Source: JACOTK01 sp963743945
GTDB taxonomy: Bacteria; Actinomycetota; Acidimicrobiia; Acidimicrobiales; CADCSY01
Length of the DNA: 64,000 nt
Direction: 5' to 3'
Assembly: GCA_963743945.1 (NCBI GenBank)
Contig: CAVURO010000008.1
Coordinates: 62,001 to 126,000, forward strand
Below are positions 34,005 to 44,244 of this stretch, piece by piece; the stretch's first letter is position 1; every line of letters starts with the position of its first letter. Position numbers and translations under genes: made by a program. The notes under the pieces were generated by a model. That model worked only from the letters and a program-made list of their open reading frames with translations. It had not been told where the DNA came from and searched no databases.

Positions 34005-34573
34005 CGGTGGCCACCGATTTCTCGTCGCACCATTCGGAGACCCCCGAGCTCGAGGTGTTCATCACCGCGATGCGTCGACGGCACCTCCGATCCGTGCTGC
34101 GCATCGAAGCCCAGGTCTATCCCCGTCCCTGGACGCTCGGCCTGTTCCTGTCCGAGTTGGCCATCCGTCAATCAAGGGTCTACCTCGTCGCGCGGATCGG
34201 CGGCGCCGTGGTGGGCTATGGGGGCTTGATGGTCCTTGCCGACGACGGCCACGTCTCCACCCTGGCGGTGGACCCCCGGTGGCAGGGACACCGAGTTGCC
34301 ACGCGGTTGCTGCTCACGCTGGCCCGGACCTCCATCGCCAGGGGCTGTCATGCTCTCACCCTCGAGGTACGAGTCGGCAACACCGCGGCCCAGGCTCTGT
34401 ATCGCCGGTTCGGTTTCGTCCCCGCCGGCGTTCGCAAGGGCTACTACGCCGAGACCAACGAGGATGCGTTGGTCATGTGGGCACATGACATCGATCTCGA
34501 GGAGTACGGCCGACGACTGGATGCGATCGAGGCCGCCATTCCGGGCGTCACCATCGTGGAGGGCATTGCGTGA
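34001..34573 (+). CDS. rimI: Ribosomal-protein-alanine N-acetyltransferase RimI
   Basis: 190 residues, longer than the usual 150-160, with about 20 extra N-terminal and 25 extra C-terminal residues around a GNAT domain. The acetyl-CoA loop is in VDPRWQGHRVATRLL and the acceptor motif in NTAAQALYRRFGF. It is expected to acetylate S18 or other N termini. GTG start overlaps tsaB; GTGA overlap with tsaD. Confidence 0.93.
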   Translation: MTVATDFSSHHSETPELEVFITAMRRRHLRSVLRIEAQVYPRPWTLGLFLSELAIRQSRVYLVARIGGAVVGYGGLMVLADDGHVSTLAVDPRWQGHRVATRLLLTLARTSIARGCHALTLEVRVGNTAAQALYRRFGFVPAGVRKGYYAETNEDALVMWAHDIDLEEYGRRLDAIEAAIPGVTIVEGIA

Positions 34574-35616
34574 AGGACATGGTCGAAACGACGGGGATGC
34601 CGGTGCACGAGCGCACCACCATCCTGGGTGTCGAGACGAGTTGCGACGAGACCGCAGCGGCAGTGGTGAGGGGGGGCAGGGACATCCTCTCGTCGGTCGT
34701 GTCGAGCCAGGTCGATCTCCATGCGCGTTTCGGGGGGGTCGTGCCCGAGGTGGCGAGCCGAGCGCACGTGGCGCTGATCACTCCTGTCGTCGCGCAGGCC
34801 ATGGTCGAATCGGGTGTGACCGATGGGGAAATCGATGCCGTGGCGGTGACCGCCGGCCCCGGCCTTGTGGGCTCGCTGCTCGTGGGCATGAGCGCGGCGA
34901 AGGCCTTGGCGCTCGCGTGGGATGTTCCTCTTGTGGGTGTGAACCATCTGGAGGCGCACCTCTATGCGTCCCTGCTCGAGGAGCCTGCCCTGGAGTTCCC
35001 CCTTCTCGTGCTGATCGCATCCGGGGGACACACCCTGTTGGTGGGCTTCCACGGCCATGGGCAGTATCGGATCATGGGTTCAACCCTCGACGATGCCGCG
35101 GGTGAGGCATTCGACAAGGTTGCCCGTTACCTCGGACTCGGTTACCCGGGCGGCCCCGCCATCGACCGGGAGGCCATGGCCGGCGACCCCGAGGCCATCG
35201 CCTTCCCCCGGGCCATGCTGGACAACGGCTTCGACTTCAGCTTCTCGGGTCTCAAGACGGCAGTCATCAACCACGTGCGCAGGCATCCCGAGGTCAGCAC
35301 GGTGGATGTGGCGGCCGCATTTCAGCAGGCGGTGGTCGATGTCCTCGTGCACAAGGCCCGTGGAGCAGCTCGGGCGATGGGAGCCAAGGGCATCTGCATG
35401 AGCGGAGGCGTTGCGGCCAATTCCCAACTGCGTGAGGCGATTCTCGACGTCTGCGTGGCCGATGACCTGCACGCCTATCTGCCCAGCAGGATCATGTGCA
35501 CCGACAACGCCGCCATGGTCGCCGCTGCGGGGTGGTGGCGCCTGATGGCAGATGGGCCTTCCCCGCTCGACATCGGGGTGGCCCCGGGGCTCGGGTTTCC
35601 GGGGACGATCGAGTAG
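34570..35616 (+). CDS. tsaD: tRNA N6-threonylcarbamoyladenosine transferase TsaD
   Basis: 348 residues. Transfers threonylcarbamoyl from its adenylate to A37 of tRNA. ILGVETSCDETAAAVV, GVVPEVASRAHV with the metal His, GPGLVGSLLVGMSAAKALA, the IASGGHTLLV motif and CTDNAAMVAAAG are present. GTG start 13-16 residues before the conserved core. Last gene of the t6A cluster, followed by the groES promoter. Confidence 0.96.
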   Translation: MKDMVETTGMPVHERTTILGVETSCDETAAAVVRGGRDILSSVVSSQVDLHARFGGVVPEVASRAHVALITPVVAQAMVESGVTDGEIDAVAVTAGPGLVGSLLVGMSAAKALALAWDVPLVGVNHLEAHLYASLLEEPALEFPLLVLIASGGHTLLVGFHGHGQYRIMGSTLDDAAGEAFDKVARYLGLGYPGGPAIDREAMAGDPEAIAFPRAMLDNGFDFSFSGLKTAVINHVRRHPEVSTVDVAAAFQQAVVDVLVHKARGAARAMGAKGICMSGGVAANSQLREAILDVCVADDLHAYLPSRIMCTDNAAMVAAAGWWRLMADGPSPLDIGVAPGLGFPGTIE

Positions 35617-35649
35617 AAGTCCCGCTCGCGGACTGTTTTCCCGGTGAGG

Positions 35650-35678
35650 TTGTGCCTTGCCATTCGTCGGTCTATCGT
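35650..35678 (+). promoter_or_regulatory. Vegetative promoter of groES-groEL
   Basis: TTGTGC (35650-35655), 17-bp spacer, TATCGT (35673-35678). The start site near 35685 falls inside the CIRCE element that follows directly. Confidence 0.65.
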
Positions 35679-35704
35679 TGGCACTCGACCCATGAGAGTG
35701 CTAA
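35678..35704 (+). promoter_or_regulatory. CIRCE operator for HrcA
   Basis: TTGGCACTC-N9-GAGTGCTAA, one mismatch from the consensus TTAGCACTC-N9-GAGTGCTAA. HrcA bound here would block the overlapping promoter and release on heat shock. It begins at the last base of the -10 box. Confidence 0.93.
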
Positions 35705-35726
35705 CGATCGCCAAATGGAGGCGCAT

Positions 35727-36020
35727 ATGAAGCTTCAGCCGCTTGAGGACCGCATTGTTGTGCGAGCCAACGAAGCCGAGGAAAAGACCGCTTCAGGTCT
35801 CGTCATTCCCGACACCGCCAAGGAGAAGCCCCAGCAGGGCACGGTCCTGGCTGTCGGCCCGGGTCGTCGCTCCGAGCAGACCGGCGAGGTCATCGCCCTC
35901 GGCATCAGCGTCAACGACACCGTGGTGTACTCCAAGTACGGAGGCACCGAGATCACCGTTGACGGTGAGGACCTCCTGATTCTCTCCAGCCGCGACGTGC
36001 TCGCCCTGGTTCAGAAGTAG
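35727..36020 (+). CDS. groES: Co-chaperonin GroES
   Basis: 97 residues: MKLQPLEDRIVVRANEAEEKT, mobile loop KTASGLVIPDTAKEKPQQG, and the end EDLLILSSRDVLALVQK. Forms the lid of the GroEL chamber. ATG at 35727 lies 5 bp after GGAGG; an in-frame ATG four codons upstream would put the ribosome site inside the gene. CIRCE-controlled operon with groEL 14 bp downstream. Confidence 0.97.
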   Translation: MKLQPLEDRIVVRANEAEEKTASGLVIPDTAKEKPQQGTVLAVGPGRRSEQTGEVIALGISVNDTVVYSKYGGTEITVDGEDLLILSSRDVLALVQK

Positions 36021-36034
36021 AGGAGAGGAACAAC

Positions 36035-37672
<1,638 letters not shown>

Positions 37673-37695
37673 CCCGGCCAGGACGAGGAGAGCGA

Positions 37696-37723
37696 AAGGG
37701 CCGGCCCTGCGGGGCCGGCCCTT
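37696..37723 (+). terminator. Terminator after groEL
   Basis: AAGGGCCGGCCC, loop TGCG, GGGCCGGCCCTT: a perfect 12-bp stem 23 bp after the groEL stop. No long U-run, as usual in high-GC genomes. Confidence 0.85.
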
Positions 37724-37764
37724 CGTCGTTGGGCAGCACACGGGGTGTCTCATGGCTGGGGCGG

Positions 37765-37770
37765 TAGGCT
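37765..37770 (+). promoter_or_regulatory. -10 box of leaderless small gene
   Basis: TAGGCT, 7 bp before the ATG at 37778, with no ribosome site in between. Confidence 0.5.
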
Positions 37771-37777
37771 CGACACC

Positions 37778-37948
37778 ATGGATCGTCCGCCCCCTGACCC
37801 AACCAAGCTGCTCGCCTACTGGATGGAGTGGGAAAAAGGCGACACGCCGCCGGGTCGGGTGATGGCGAATCTCAAGACGGGTGGGTTGCGCGACCTGTTG
37901 GAAGATCTGACCGAACGACTCAGTCGACAGGGCTCTGACCAGGCGTGA
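37778..37948 (+). CDS. Small acidic protein of unknown function
   Basis: 56 residues, MDRPPPDPTKLLAYWMEWEKG to ERLSRQGSDQA. Not assigned to a family. It looks real: a TAGGCT box precedes the ATG at the leaderless spacing, the composition is that of a short helical soluble protein (MEWEKGDTPPGRVMANLKTGGL, then LEDLTERL), and the next gene starts 7 bp later. No signal or membrane segment. Confidence 0.65.
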   Translation: MDRPPPDPTKLLAYWMEWEKGDTPPGRVMANLKTGGLRDLLEDLTERLSRQGSDQA

Positions 37949-37955
37949 CGATGCC

Positions 37956-38657
37956 ATGGGCGTGACCGAGGAGGCCGCGGCGATCGTGCGAGGCGGTCCC
38001 CAGCTGATTCCCCGGCCCGAGGGGGCGCAGCCCGGCGAACCGGCCCCCTGGTCGGGGATCCATCCCGACGAACGTCGATTCGACCTCGAGCGGGTGTTGG
38101 CGAACCTTCGCGCTGTCGGTGAGCGCGAGCCGCTGGTGCTCACCGAAGGCGTGCGCGGGGCGGCCGTGCTCGTGGGTCTGTTCGAGGAGGATGGCGAGAC
38201 CCACGTCGTGCTCACACGCCGGGCGATGCACCTGCGGGCCCATCGGGGCGAGGTCTGCTTTCCGGGCGGCCGACGTGACGGTGACGAGGCGTTGGTCGAC
38301 ACCGCGTTACGCGAGGCGCACGAGGAGATCGGCCTCGACCCTGCCTCGGTCGAGATCGTCCGAGAGTGGCACCATCACGCCACGATCACCTCACAAAGCT
38401 TCATCGCTCCGTTTGTCGGCGTGTTGGCGGGCCGTCCCGTCGGCCTCGTTGCCAACCCACACGAGGTCGAGCACATCCTGTATGTCCCGCTTCGGGAGCT
38501 GGCACTCGAAGAGGTGTATCGCGAGGAGCGGTGGACGTTCGGCGGCACGACGCGACCGCTGTGGTTCTTCGACCTCGTCGGCGACACGGTCTGGGGGGCA
38601 ACGGGCGCTTTGTTGCGCCAGTTCGTGATGGTCGCACTCGGGGTGCCGCTCGATTGA
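37956..38657 (+). CDS. Nudix hydrolase, CoA-pyrophosphatase-like
   Basis: 233 residues. The Nudix box runs from CFPGGRRDGDEALV to LREAHEEIGL (near residues 103-130), with the REAHEEIG metal-binding helix intact, and is preceded by THVVLTRRAMHLRAHRGEVCFPGG, where LRxHxGxxxFPGG is typical of the NudL/PCD1 CoA-diphosphatase group. Likely splits CoA or acyl-CoA to phosphopantetheine and 3',5'-ADP; substrate is inferred from the motif only. Close behind the small gene. Confidence 0.88.
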   Translation: MGVTEEAAAIVRGGPQLIPRPEGAQPGEPAPWSGIHPDERRFDLERVLANLRAVGEREPLVLTEGVRGAAVLVGLFEEDGETHVVLTRRAMHLRAHRGEVCFPGGRRDGDEALVDTALREAHEEIGLDPASVEIVREWHHHATITSQSFIAPFVGVLAGRPVGLVANPHEVEHILYVPLRELALEEVYREERWTFGGTTRPLWFFDLVGDTVWGATGALLRQFVMVALGVPLD

Positions 38658-38708
38658 ACCGCCACGCCGTGGGTTTGCCCGGACTCTCTCGATCCGAAGC
38701 CTGCCGGC

Positions 38709-38714
38709 TAGACT
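38709..38714 (+). promoter_or_regulatory. -10 box before guaB3
   Basis: TAGACT, giving a leader of about 33 bases with GAGGTGG as ribosome site. -35 region not convincing. Confidence 0.45.
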
Positions 38715-38753
38715 GAGGTTTCGGGAGCACGTGAAACAGCGAGGTGGACGAGG

Positions 38754-39917
38754 GTGGCCGAGGTCGAGATCGGTATCGGAAAGTCAGGGCGTCGGGCGTA
38801 CGGCTTCGACGACATCGCCATCGTTCCCTCCCGGCGGACGAGGGACCCCGAGGATGTCGACATCTCGTGGGAGATCGACGCATTTCGATTTGATCTCCCA
38901 CTGATGGGCTCGGCGATGGACGGGGTCATCAGTCCGGCGACCGCGATCGAGATCGGTCGTCTCGGCGGTGTCGGCGTGCTCAACCTCGAAGGTCTGTGGA
39001 CCCGCTACGAGGACCCCGAGCCGCTGTTCGAGGAGATCGCCGAGCTTCCCACCGAGAAGGCGACGCTGCGCATGCAGGAGATCTATGCCGAGCCGGTCAA
39101 GCTCGAGCTGATCGCTCCCCGCATCCGCCAGATCAAGGAAGCGGGAATCGTGTCCTGCGCCTCGGTCACGCCACAGCGAACCGAGTCATTTCTGCCGTCC
39201 ATCCTGGAGGCCGAGCTCGACCTGTTGGTGATCCAGGGCACGGTGGTCTCGGCTGAGCATGTCTCCAAGACCGGGGAGCCTCTCAACCTGAAGCGCTTCG
39301 TGCGCGAGTTGTCGATGCCGGTGATCGTCGGGGGCTGCGCTTCCTACCAGGCCGCCCTGCACCTCATGCGAACCGGTGCCGCAGGCGTTCTCGTCGGTGT
39401 CGGGCCGGGCAATGCCTGCACCAGTCGTGGCGTTCTGGGTATCGGCGTTCCCCAGGCGACGGCGATCGCCGATGCGCAGGGCGCCCGGATGCGACATCTC
39501 GACGAGACCGGCGTGTACTGCCAGGTCATTGCCGACGGTGGCATGAGCACCGGGGGCGATATCGCCAAGGCCATTGCCTGCGGCGCCGACGCCGTGATGA
39601 TCGGCTCGCCGCTGGCCGCTGCCACCGAGGCCCCGGGGAGGGGATACCACTGGGGCATGGCCACGTTCCACCCCACCTTGCCGCGTGGCGCTCGGGTCAA
39701 GACCAGCACCCGGGGGACACTCGAGGAAGTGCTCGTCGGACCTGCCCGTGAGAACGATGGCCGCCTGAACCTCTTCGGAGCACTGCGCACGTCGATGGCG
39801 ACGTGCGGCTATCAGACCGTCAAGGAGTTCCAGAAGGCCGAGGTCATGGTCGCTCCTGCGTTGTTGACCGAGGGCAAGCAACTGCAGCGTTCGCAGGGCG
39901 TCGGGATGGGTCGGTAA
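38754..39917 (+). CDS. guaB3: GuaB3-type IMP dehydrogenase-related protein
   Basis: 387 residues, TIM-barrel of the IMP dehydrogenase/GMP reductase family without CBS domains. The catalytic Cys loop is GPGNACTSRGVLGIGVPQ, the phosphate loops IADGGMSTGGDI and DAVMIGSPLA. The N terminus GRRAYGFDDIAIVPSRRTRDP is the GuaB3 (TIGR01304-like) form found beside a full guaB in actinobacteria. It probably oxidises IMP to XMP or acts on a related nucleotide; it lies directly before guaA, the next step to GMP. Classical guaB is not in this window. Confidence 0.9.
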   Translation: MAEVEIGIGKSGRRAYGFDDIAIVPSRRTRDPEDVDISWEIDAFRFDLPLMGSAMDGVISPATAIEIGRLGGVGVLNLEGLWTRYEDPEPLFEEIAELPTEKATLRMQEIYAEPVKLELIAPRIRQIKEAGIVSCASVTPQRTESFLPSILEAELDLLVIQGTVVSAEHVSKTGEPLNLKRFVRELSMPVIVGGCASYQAALHLMRTGAAGVLVGVGPGNACTSRGVLGIGVPQATAIADAQGARMRHLDETGVYCQVIADGGMSTGGDIAKAIACGADAVMIGSPLAAATEAPGRGYHWGMATFHPTLPRGARVKTSTRGTLEEVLVGPARENDGRLNLFGALRTSMATCGYQTVKEFQKAEVMVAPALLTEGKQLQRSQGVGMGR

Positions 39918-39925
39918 CGACGGTG

Positions 39926-41476
39926 ATGCCGGTGTCCGCCGGCGAGTTCGACACCGTCCTCGTCGTCGATTTCGGAGCCCAGTACGCCCAGCTCATCGCT
40001 CGTCGGGTCCGCGAGGCCCGCGTGTACTCCAAGATCGTGCCGCACAAGGTGACCGTCGCGGACATCGTCGCCGAGCAGCCGTCCGGCATCATCCTCAGCG
40101 GCGGACCCAAATCGGTCCACGTCGAGGGTTCCCCGAGGCTCGACCCGGCCATCTTCGATCTGGGCATCCCCATCCTCGGCATCTGTTACGGCGCGCAGCT
40201 CATCGCTCATCAACTGGGCGGCGAGGTCGCCAGGACGGGCAAGGGTGAATACGGTCGCACGACGCTCGATATGTCGGGCCCGTCGAGCCTCCTCGGGCCG
40301 GTCGTCCCCTTCGAGCAGGAAGTCTGGATGAGTCACTTCGACTCCATCGCCACGCTTCCCGAGGGCTTCACGTCGCCGGCGAGCACCGCCGAGGCGCCGG
40401 TCGCGATTCTGGAGTCACCCGCTCGCAGGATCTACGGCGTCCAGTATCACCCGGAGGTGGCGCACACCCCTCGGGGGCAGGCGCTCATCGAGCACTTCCT
40501 CCACACCCTGTGCGACGCCCGACCGAACTGGACGATGACCTCGATCATCGAAACCCAGATCGAGGCCGTGAGGGCACAGGTCGGCGGCGAGCGGGTGATC
40601 TGTGGGCTCTCCGGTGGGGTTGATTCAGCGGTCGCCGCCGCGTTGGTGCATCACGCGGTGGGCGCTCAGCTCACCTGCGTGTATGTCGACACCGGGCTGA
40701 TGCGTGAGGGCGAGAGCGACCAGGTGGTCGATACCTTCCAGCGTCATCAGGGCATCGATCTGGTGCACGTCGATGCTGCCGATCGATTCTTCCATCGTCT
40801 GGCAGGCATCATCGATCCCGAGGAGAAGCGCAAGGCGATCGGCGAGCAGTTCATCCGTGAGTTCGAGAACGCGGCCACCGGGCTGCAGGATGCAGGGTTC
40901 CTGGTGCAGGGAACGCTGTATCCGGACGTCATCGAGTCGGGCACCTCCGAGGCGGCCAGGATCAAGTCGCATCACAACGTCGGTGGGCTTCCCGACGACA
41001 TGGACTTCGAGCTGATCGAGCCGTTGCGCCTGCTGTTCAAGGATGAGGTGCGCAAGGTCGGCGAGGAGCTGGGCCTGCCCGATGAGATCGTGTGGCGCCA
41101 GCCGTTCCCCGGGCCGGGACTCGGCGTTCGGATCATCGGCGAGGTCACCCCGGAGCGGGTGGCGATCCTGCGCCATGCTGATGCCATCGTGCGGGAGGAG
41201 GTGGAACGTGCCGGCCTGGAGCGCGAGATCTGGCAGGCCTTTGCCGTGCTTCCCGACATTCGTTCGGTCGGCGTCATGGGCGACGAGCGCACCTATGCGT
41301 ATCCGATCATCGTGAGGGCGGTCACCAGCGACGACGCGATGACCGCGGATTGGGCGCGGCTGCCCTACGACCTGCTGGAGCGATTCTCCAGCCGGATCAT
41401 CAATGAGGTCGCAGGCGTCAATCGGGTGGTCTACGACATCACCTCGAAGCCTCCGGGCACCATCGAGTGGGAGTGA
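39926..41476 (+). CDS. guaA: GMP synthase (glutamine-hydrolysing)
   Basis: 516 residues. Class I glutaminase domain with Cys87 in GICYGAQLIAHQLGG and the HPEV triad part near residue 177; ATP-pyrophosphatase domain with GLSGGVDSAVAAALV; C-terminal dimer domain ending SKPPGTIEWE. Converts XMP to GMP. ATG at 39926 lies 8 bp after guaB3; a GTG one codon earlier is possible. Confidence 0.96.
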   Translation: MPVSAGEFDTVLVVDFGAQYAQLIARRVREARVYSKIVPHKVTVADIVAEQPSGIILSGGPKSVHVEGSPRLDPAIFDLGIPILGICYGAQLIAHQLGGEVARTGKGEYGRTTLDMSGPSSLLGPVVPFEQEVWMSHFDSIATLPEGFTSPASTAEAPVAILESPARRIYGVQYHPEVAHTPRGQALIEHFLHTLCDARPNWTMTSIIETQIEAVRAQVGGERVICGLSGGVDSAVAAALVHHAVGAQLTCVYVDTGLMREGESDQVVDTFQRHQGIDLVHVDAADRFFHRLAGIIDPEEKRKAIGEQFIREFENAATGLQDAGFLVQGTLYPDVIESGTSEAARIKSHHNVGGLPDDMDFELIEPLRLLFKDEVRKVGEELGLPDEIVWRQPFPGPGLGVRIIGEVTPERVAILRHADAIVREEVERAGLEREIWQAFAVLPDIRSVGVMGDERTYAYPIIVRAVTSDDAMTADWARLPYDLLERFSSRIINEVAGVNRVVYDITSKPPGTIEWE

Positions 41477-41486
41477 TCGGTCGTCG

Positions 41487-42593
41487 GTGACGGACACCCA
41501 GCGACTGGTTGACCGGTTCCCGTCCCTGGGTCCCGAGGCGCTCGTGGCGCGTTATCGACCGCCGCGGCGCTTCGCCGGCGTTCGCTTCGCCGGCTATGTT
41601 CCCAACGAGCACCATCCTTCCCAGGCCGAGGCGCTTGCCGCCATGGAGGCCTTCGCCGAGGCGATCGCGGTCGACGATCGGCGGGGCCCGCCGCGCCGGT
41701 GGTTTCGCCGGCGGCCGCTCGCGCTCAGGGAAGGGGCTTACGGGGAGGCGGCCGGCGACGGTGGCCGTCCTGCCCGGTATCTCGACGGCGGGTACGGCGT
41801 GGGAAAGACCCACCTGCTGGCATCGTTGTGGCACGAGGTCGACAGCAGGGGGCACCCGGCTGTCTATTTGAGCTTTGGGGAGTTGACGGCGGTAGTCGGC
41901 TTCCTCGGGATGGAGGAGGCGATTCGGTCGTTCTCGTCGTTTCGGCTGATCTGCGTGGACGAGTTCGAGCTCGACGATGTGGCCAACACCTTGATGGCCG
42001 TCTCGTTTCTTCGGGGGGTTGTCGCCCGGGGAGCCCGGGTGGCCACGACGTCGAACTCCCTGCCGGAGCGCCTGGGGGAGGGCCGCTTCACGGCGGAGGA
42101 CTTCACGCGTGAGATCGCCGCCATCGCCTCGCATTTCGAGACCATACGGGTGGACGGGCCCGATTACCGACGTGGTCAGGCTTCACCGGGCGACCTTTTC
42201 GACGAGGACAGGCTCGACGCCGTGATCGCCGGGTCGAGGACGATCCGTGTCGGGACCACCTCCCGGAAGGCGAACGGAACACTCAGTCTGGACAACTTCG
42301 ACGACTTGTTGGATCACCTTCGGCGCGTCCACCCGGTGCAGTTCGCGCCCATGCTCGACGGCCTTGATGTCGTGGCGGTCAAGGGGCTCCACCCGATCGT
42401 GAATCAGGGCGACGCTCTCCTGTTCGTACAGCTGATCGATGAGCTGTACGAGGCCGAGGTCACGTTCCTGGCATCGGGTTGTCCCATCGACGAGCTGTTC
42501 CCGGCGTCCTACCGTCACGGGGGTTACCGGAAGAAATACGGACGCTGCGAGTCGCGCCTGGCGGCACTCCTGGCGGAAGCCGCTGCCGCCTGA
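41487..42593 (+). CDS. zapE: ZapE/AFG1-family ATPase
   Basis: 368 residues. Walker A GGYGVGKTHLLASL (near residue 105), Walker B ICVDEFELDD (near 155), sensor region ARVATTSNSLPERLGEGRF. AFG1/ZapE proteins are ring-forming ATPases; E. coli ZapE acts on the division ring, mitochondrial AFG1 in protein quality control. The role here is by family only. GTG start 10 bp after guaA; a different GTG is possible. Residues 70-95 are Arg-rich (RRWFRRRP) and not conserved. Confidence 0.88.
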   Translation: MTDTQRLVDRFPSLGPEALVARYRPPRRFAGVRFAGYVPNEHHPSQAEALAAMEAFAEAIAVDDRRGPPRRWFRRRPLALREGAYGEAAGDGGRPARYLDGGYGVGKTHLLASLWHEVDSRGHPAVYLSFGELTAVVGFLGMEEAIRSFSSFRLICVDEFELDDVANTLMAVSFLRGVVARGARVATTSNSLPERLGEGRFTAEDFTREIAAIASHFETIRVDGPDYRRGQASPGDLFDEDRLDAVIAGSRTIRVGTTSRKANGTLSLDNFDDLLDHLRRVHPVQFAPMLDGLDVVAVKGLHPIVNQGDALLFVQLIDELYEAEVTFLASGCPIDELFPASYRHGGYRKKYGRCESRLAALLAEAAAA

Positions 42594-42603
42594 GGGGCCT
42601 CGT

Positions 42604-42635
42604 GTGACTCAGGTCCTGGGAGACTCAGGCCTTGG
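42604..42635. repeat. 16-bp tandem repeat x2
   Basis: GTGACTCAGGTCCTGG followed by GAGACTCAGGCCTTGG (three mismatches), at the convergent zapE/thioesterase ends; the second copy includes the thioesterase stop codon. Confidence 0.6.
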
Positions 42636-43065
42636 GTTTGATGATCGAGACGGTCCCCTGAGCGGCGCAGACCAACTTGTCGTTGTTGGAGATGCGGATC
42701 GATGCCACGCCGGTTCGTCCGCCGAGCGCAATGATGTCGGTGACCGCGGTGACCTTGCCGTCGCTGACCGGACGGGTCAGGTTGAGCTTGAACTCCGTCG
42801 TTGCCACCCAGGCGCCGCGCGCGATGACCGGGTAGAACACCGTACCGAGGCAATGGTCCACAAAGGCCGACAGGCAGCCGCCATGCAGGTTGCCGAAGGG
42901 TGTCTTCAACTCGTCCCGCGCGTCGAACTCGGCCACCAGGCGCCCGGCGGTGAGCTCCAGATGACGGAACTGCAGATACGACGTCAGGCCCCCCGCTGCC
43001 TGCGCCGAGTTGAGCATCCCTGCGGCGATCTCTGCATCGAACGTGTCGAACGTGATGTTGCTCAT
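42625..43065 (-). CDS. Hotdog-fold thioesterase, PaaI-like
   Basis: 146 residues. The 4HBT core FGNLHGGCLSAFVDHCLG carries the HGG and the acidic residue (Asp) of PaaI-type acyl-CoA thioesterases, followed by the usual TTEFKLNLTRPV strand. Substrate unknown. ATG with AGGAGGGGG upstream, 39 bp after the previous gene on the minus strand, so probably the last gene of a four-gene unit that starts with the SPFH protein. Confidence 0.85.
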   Translation of the reverse strand: MSNITFDTFDAEIAAGMLNSAQAAGGLTSYLQFRHLELTAGRLVAEFDARDELKTPFGNLHGGCLSAFVDHCLGTVFYPVIARGAWVATTEFKLNLTRPVSDGKVTAVTDIIALGGRTGVASIRISNNDKLVCAAQGTVSIIKPKA

Positions 43066-43103
43066 TGCCGATGTTCCCCCTCCTGTGAATCGAAGCCCCG
43101 ACC

Positions 43104-43598
43104 TTAGTTCCCGCTGGAGGCCATGAGCACGGCCTCGAGATAGCTCCGGAGAGGCTCGGGGGCTTCGTGCGAGCTCGACGGCGCGCAATGAGCTCTGGCC
43201 TTGAGGAGCGGAAAGGTCTCGGCGACGCTGCCGACCTCCACAAGGGTGCCCTCGGCGACCCAGGCGCCACCGACGTTGCGGCGGATCACCTCACCGAGGT
43301 AGCAGCCGAGACCGAGGACATACCCATCACCGGACATGGCGCCCGGCCCGGCCATGAAGGTGTCGAGCCGAGCCACGCTCTCGGGCGTGAAGTCGAGGTG
43401 CAAGCCAGGTGATCTCCCGGACACGGCTGTCGCAAATCGCTCGGCCTCCGCGGTGTATCCCGCAGGGTCGACATCGGGAGCCGGGGTTGGCTGAGCCGAG
43501 GCAAGGGCATCGGGCGCCGATGCCGAGGGGACCTGAGCGGAACCCCTGTGGCGCGTGTCGGAGACCTCGGGCGTGTTCGGCCGGCGTCTGCGAAACAT
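43104..43598 (-). CDS. Protein of unknown function
   Basis: 164 residues, not assigned. The first 45 residues are Arg-, Pro-, Ala-rich and look disordered; the rest (AEAERFATAVSGRSPGLHL to EAVLMASSGN) looks folded, with LDFTPESVARLDTFM and GLGCYLGEVIRRNVGGAWV. That second segment resembles small single-domain proteins of actinobacteria with a helical surface around a GxYLGExIR motif. ATG shares a base with the methyltransferase stop (TGATG), so the two are translationally coupled. Confidence 0.75.
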   Translation of the reverse strand: MFRRRRPNTPEVSDTRHRGSAQVPSASAPDALASAQPTPAPDVDPAGYTAEAERFATAVSGRSPGLHLDFTPESVARLDTFMAGPGAMSGDGYVLGLGCYLGEVIRRNVGGAWVAEGTLVEVGSVAETFPLLKARAHCAPSSSHEAPEPLRSYLEAVLMASSGN

Positions 43599-44242
43599 CA
43601 GCGGAGCGTCAGGTCGCGCCGCTCACGGCGCAGCACGCGCAACGACCCGGTGGCCGACACATCCTCGAAGCCCCCCCGACGTGCCCGCAGATAGATCTCG
43701 TATGGTGGGCGCCCGCCATCTTCCGGGTCGGGGAAGACGTCGTGGATGGCGAGCAGTCCGCCCACCGCAACGTGTGGCGCCCACATCTCGAGATCTCGAT
43801 GAGCCGGCACGCTGCCATGGCCTCCGTCGATGAAGACGAGCGCACACAGCGTCGACCAGTGTGAAGCGACGACGGGTGAGTCGCCGACCACCGCGATCAC
43901 GTGTTGCTCGAGACCGGCGTCCGCAATGGTTCGTCGAAAGATGGGCAGCGTGTCGATCAAACCGACGTCGTCGTCGACGAGCGTCGGGTCGTGCCACTCC
44001 CATCCCGGTTGGTTCTCCTCCGATCCGCGGTGGTGATCGACGGCATACAGCGCGGTGGCATGGTCACGTGCAGCGCCACCGAGATAGAGCGAGGACTTGC
44101 CGCAGTAACTGCCGATCTCGACCAGGGGAGCTCCTGGCACGGCCGTGCACGCGGCGATGGCGGCTTGGTGAAGGGCAAGCCCTTCCCCCGGAGGCATGAA
44201 GCCGATGGCGGACTCGGCCTTGGCCCGGAGCGCTGCGTCCAC
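43598..44242 (-). CDS. Class I SAM-dependent methyltransferase
   Basis: 214 residues from a GTG (44242) two bases after the SPFH stop; open frame continues upstream within the SPFH gene. Motif I VEIGSYCGKSSLYLGGAA, an acidic post-I residue in ALYAVDHHRGSEENQPGWEW, and the VFIDGGHG and GGLLAIHDVFP stretch fit the Methyltransf_24 / cephalosporin-hydroxylase-like group. Acceptor unknown. Confidence 0.8.
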   Translation of the reverse strand: MDAALRAKAESAIGFMPPGEGLALHQAAIAACTAVPGAPLVEIGSYCGKSSLYLGGAARDHATALYAVDHHRGSEENQPGWEWHDPTLVDDDVGLIDTLPIFRRTIADAGLEQHVIAVVGDSPVVASHWSTLCALVFIDGGHGSVPAHRDLEMWAPHVAVGGLLAIHDVFPDPEDGGRPPYEIYLRARRGGFEDVSATGSLRVLRRERRDLTLR

Positions 44243-44244
44243 GC

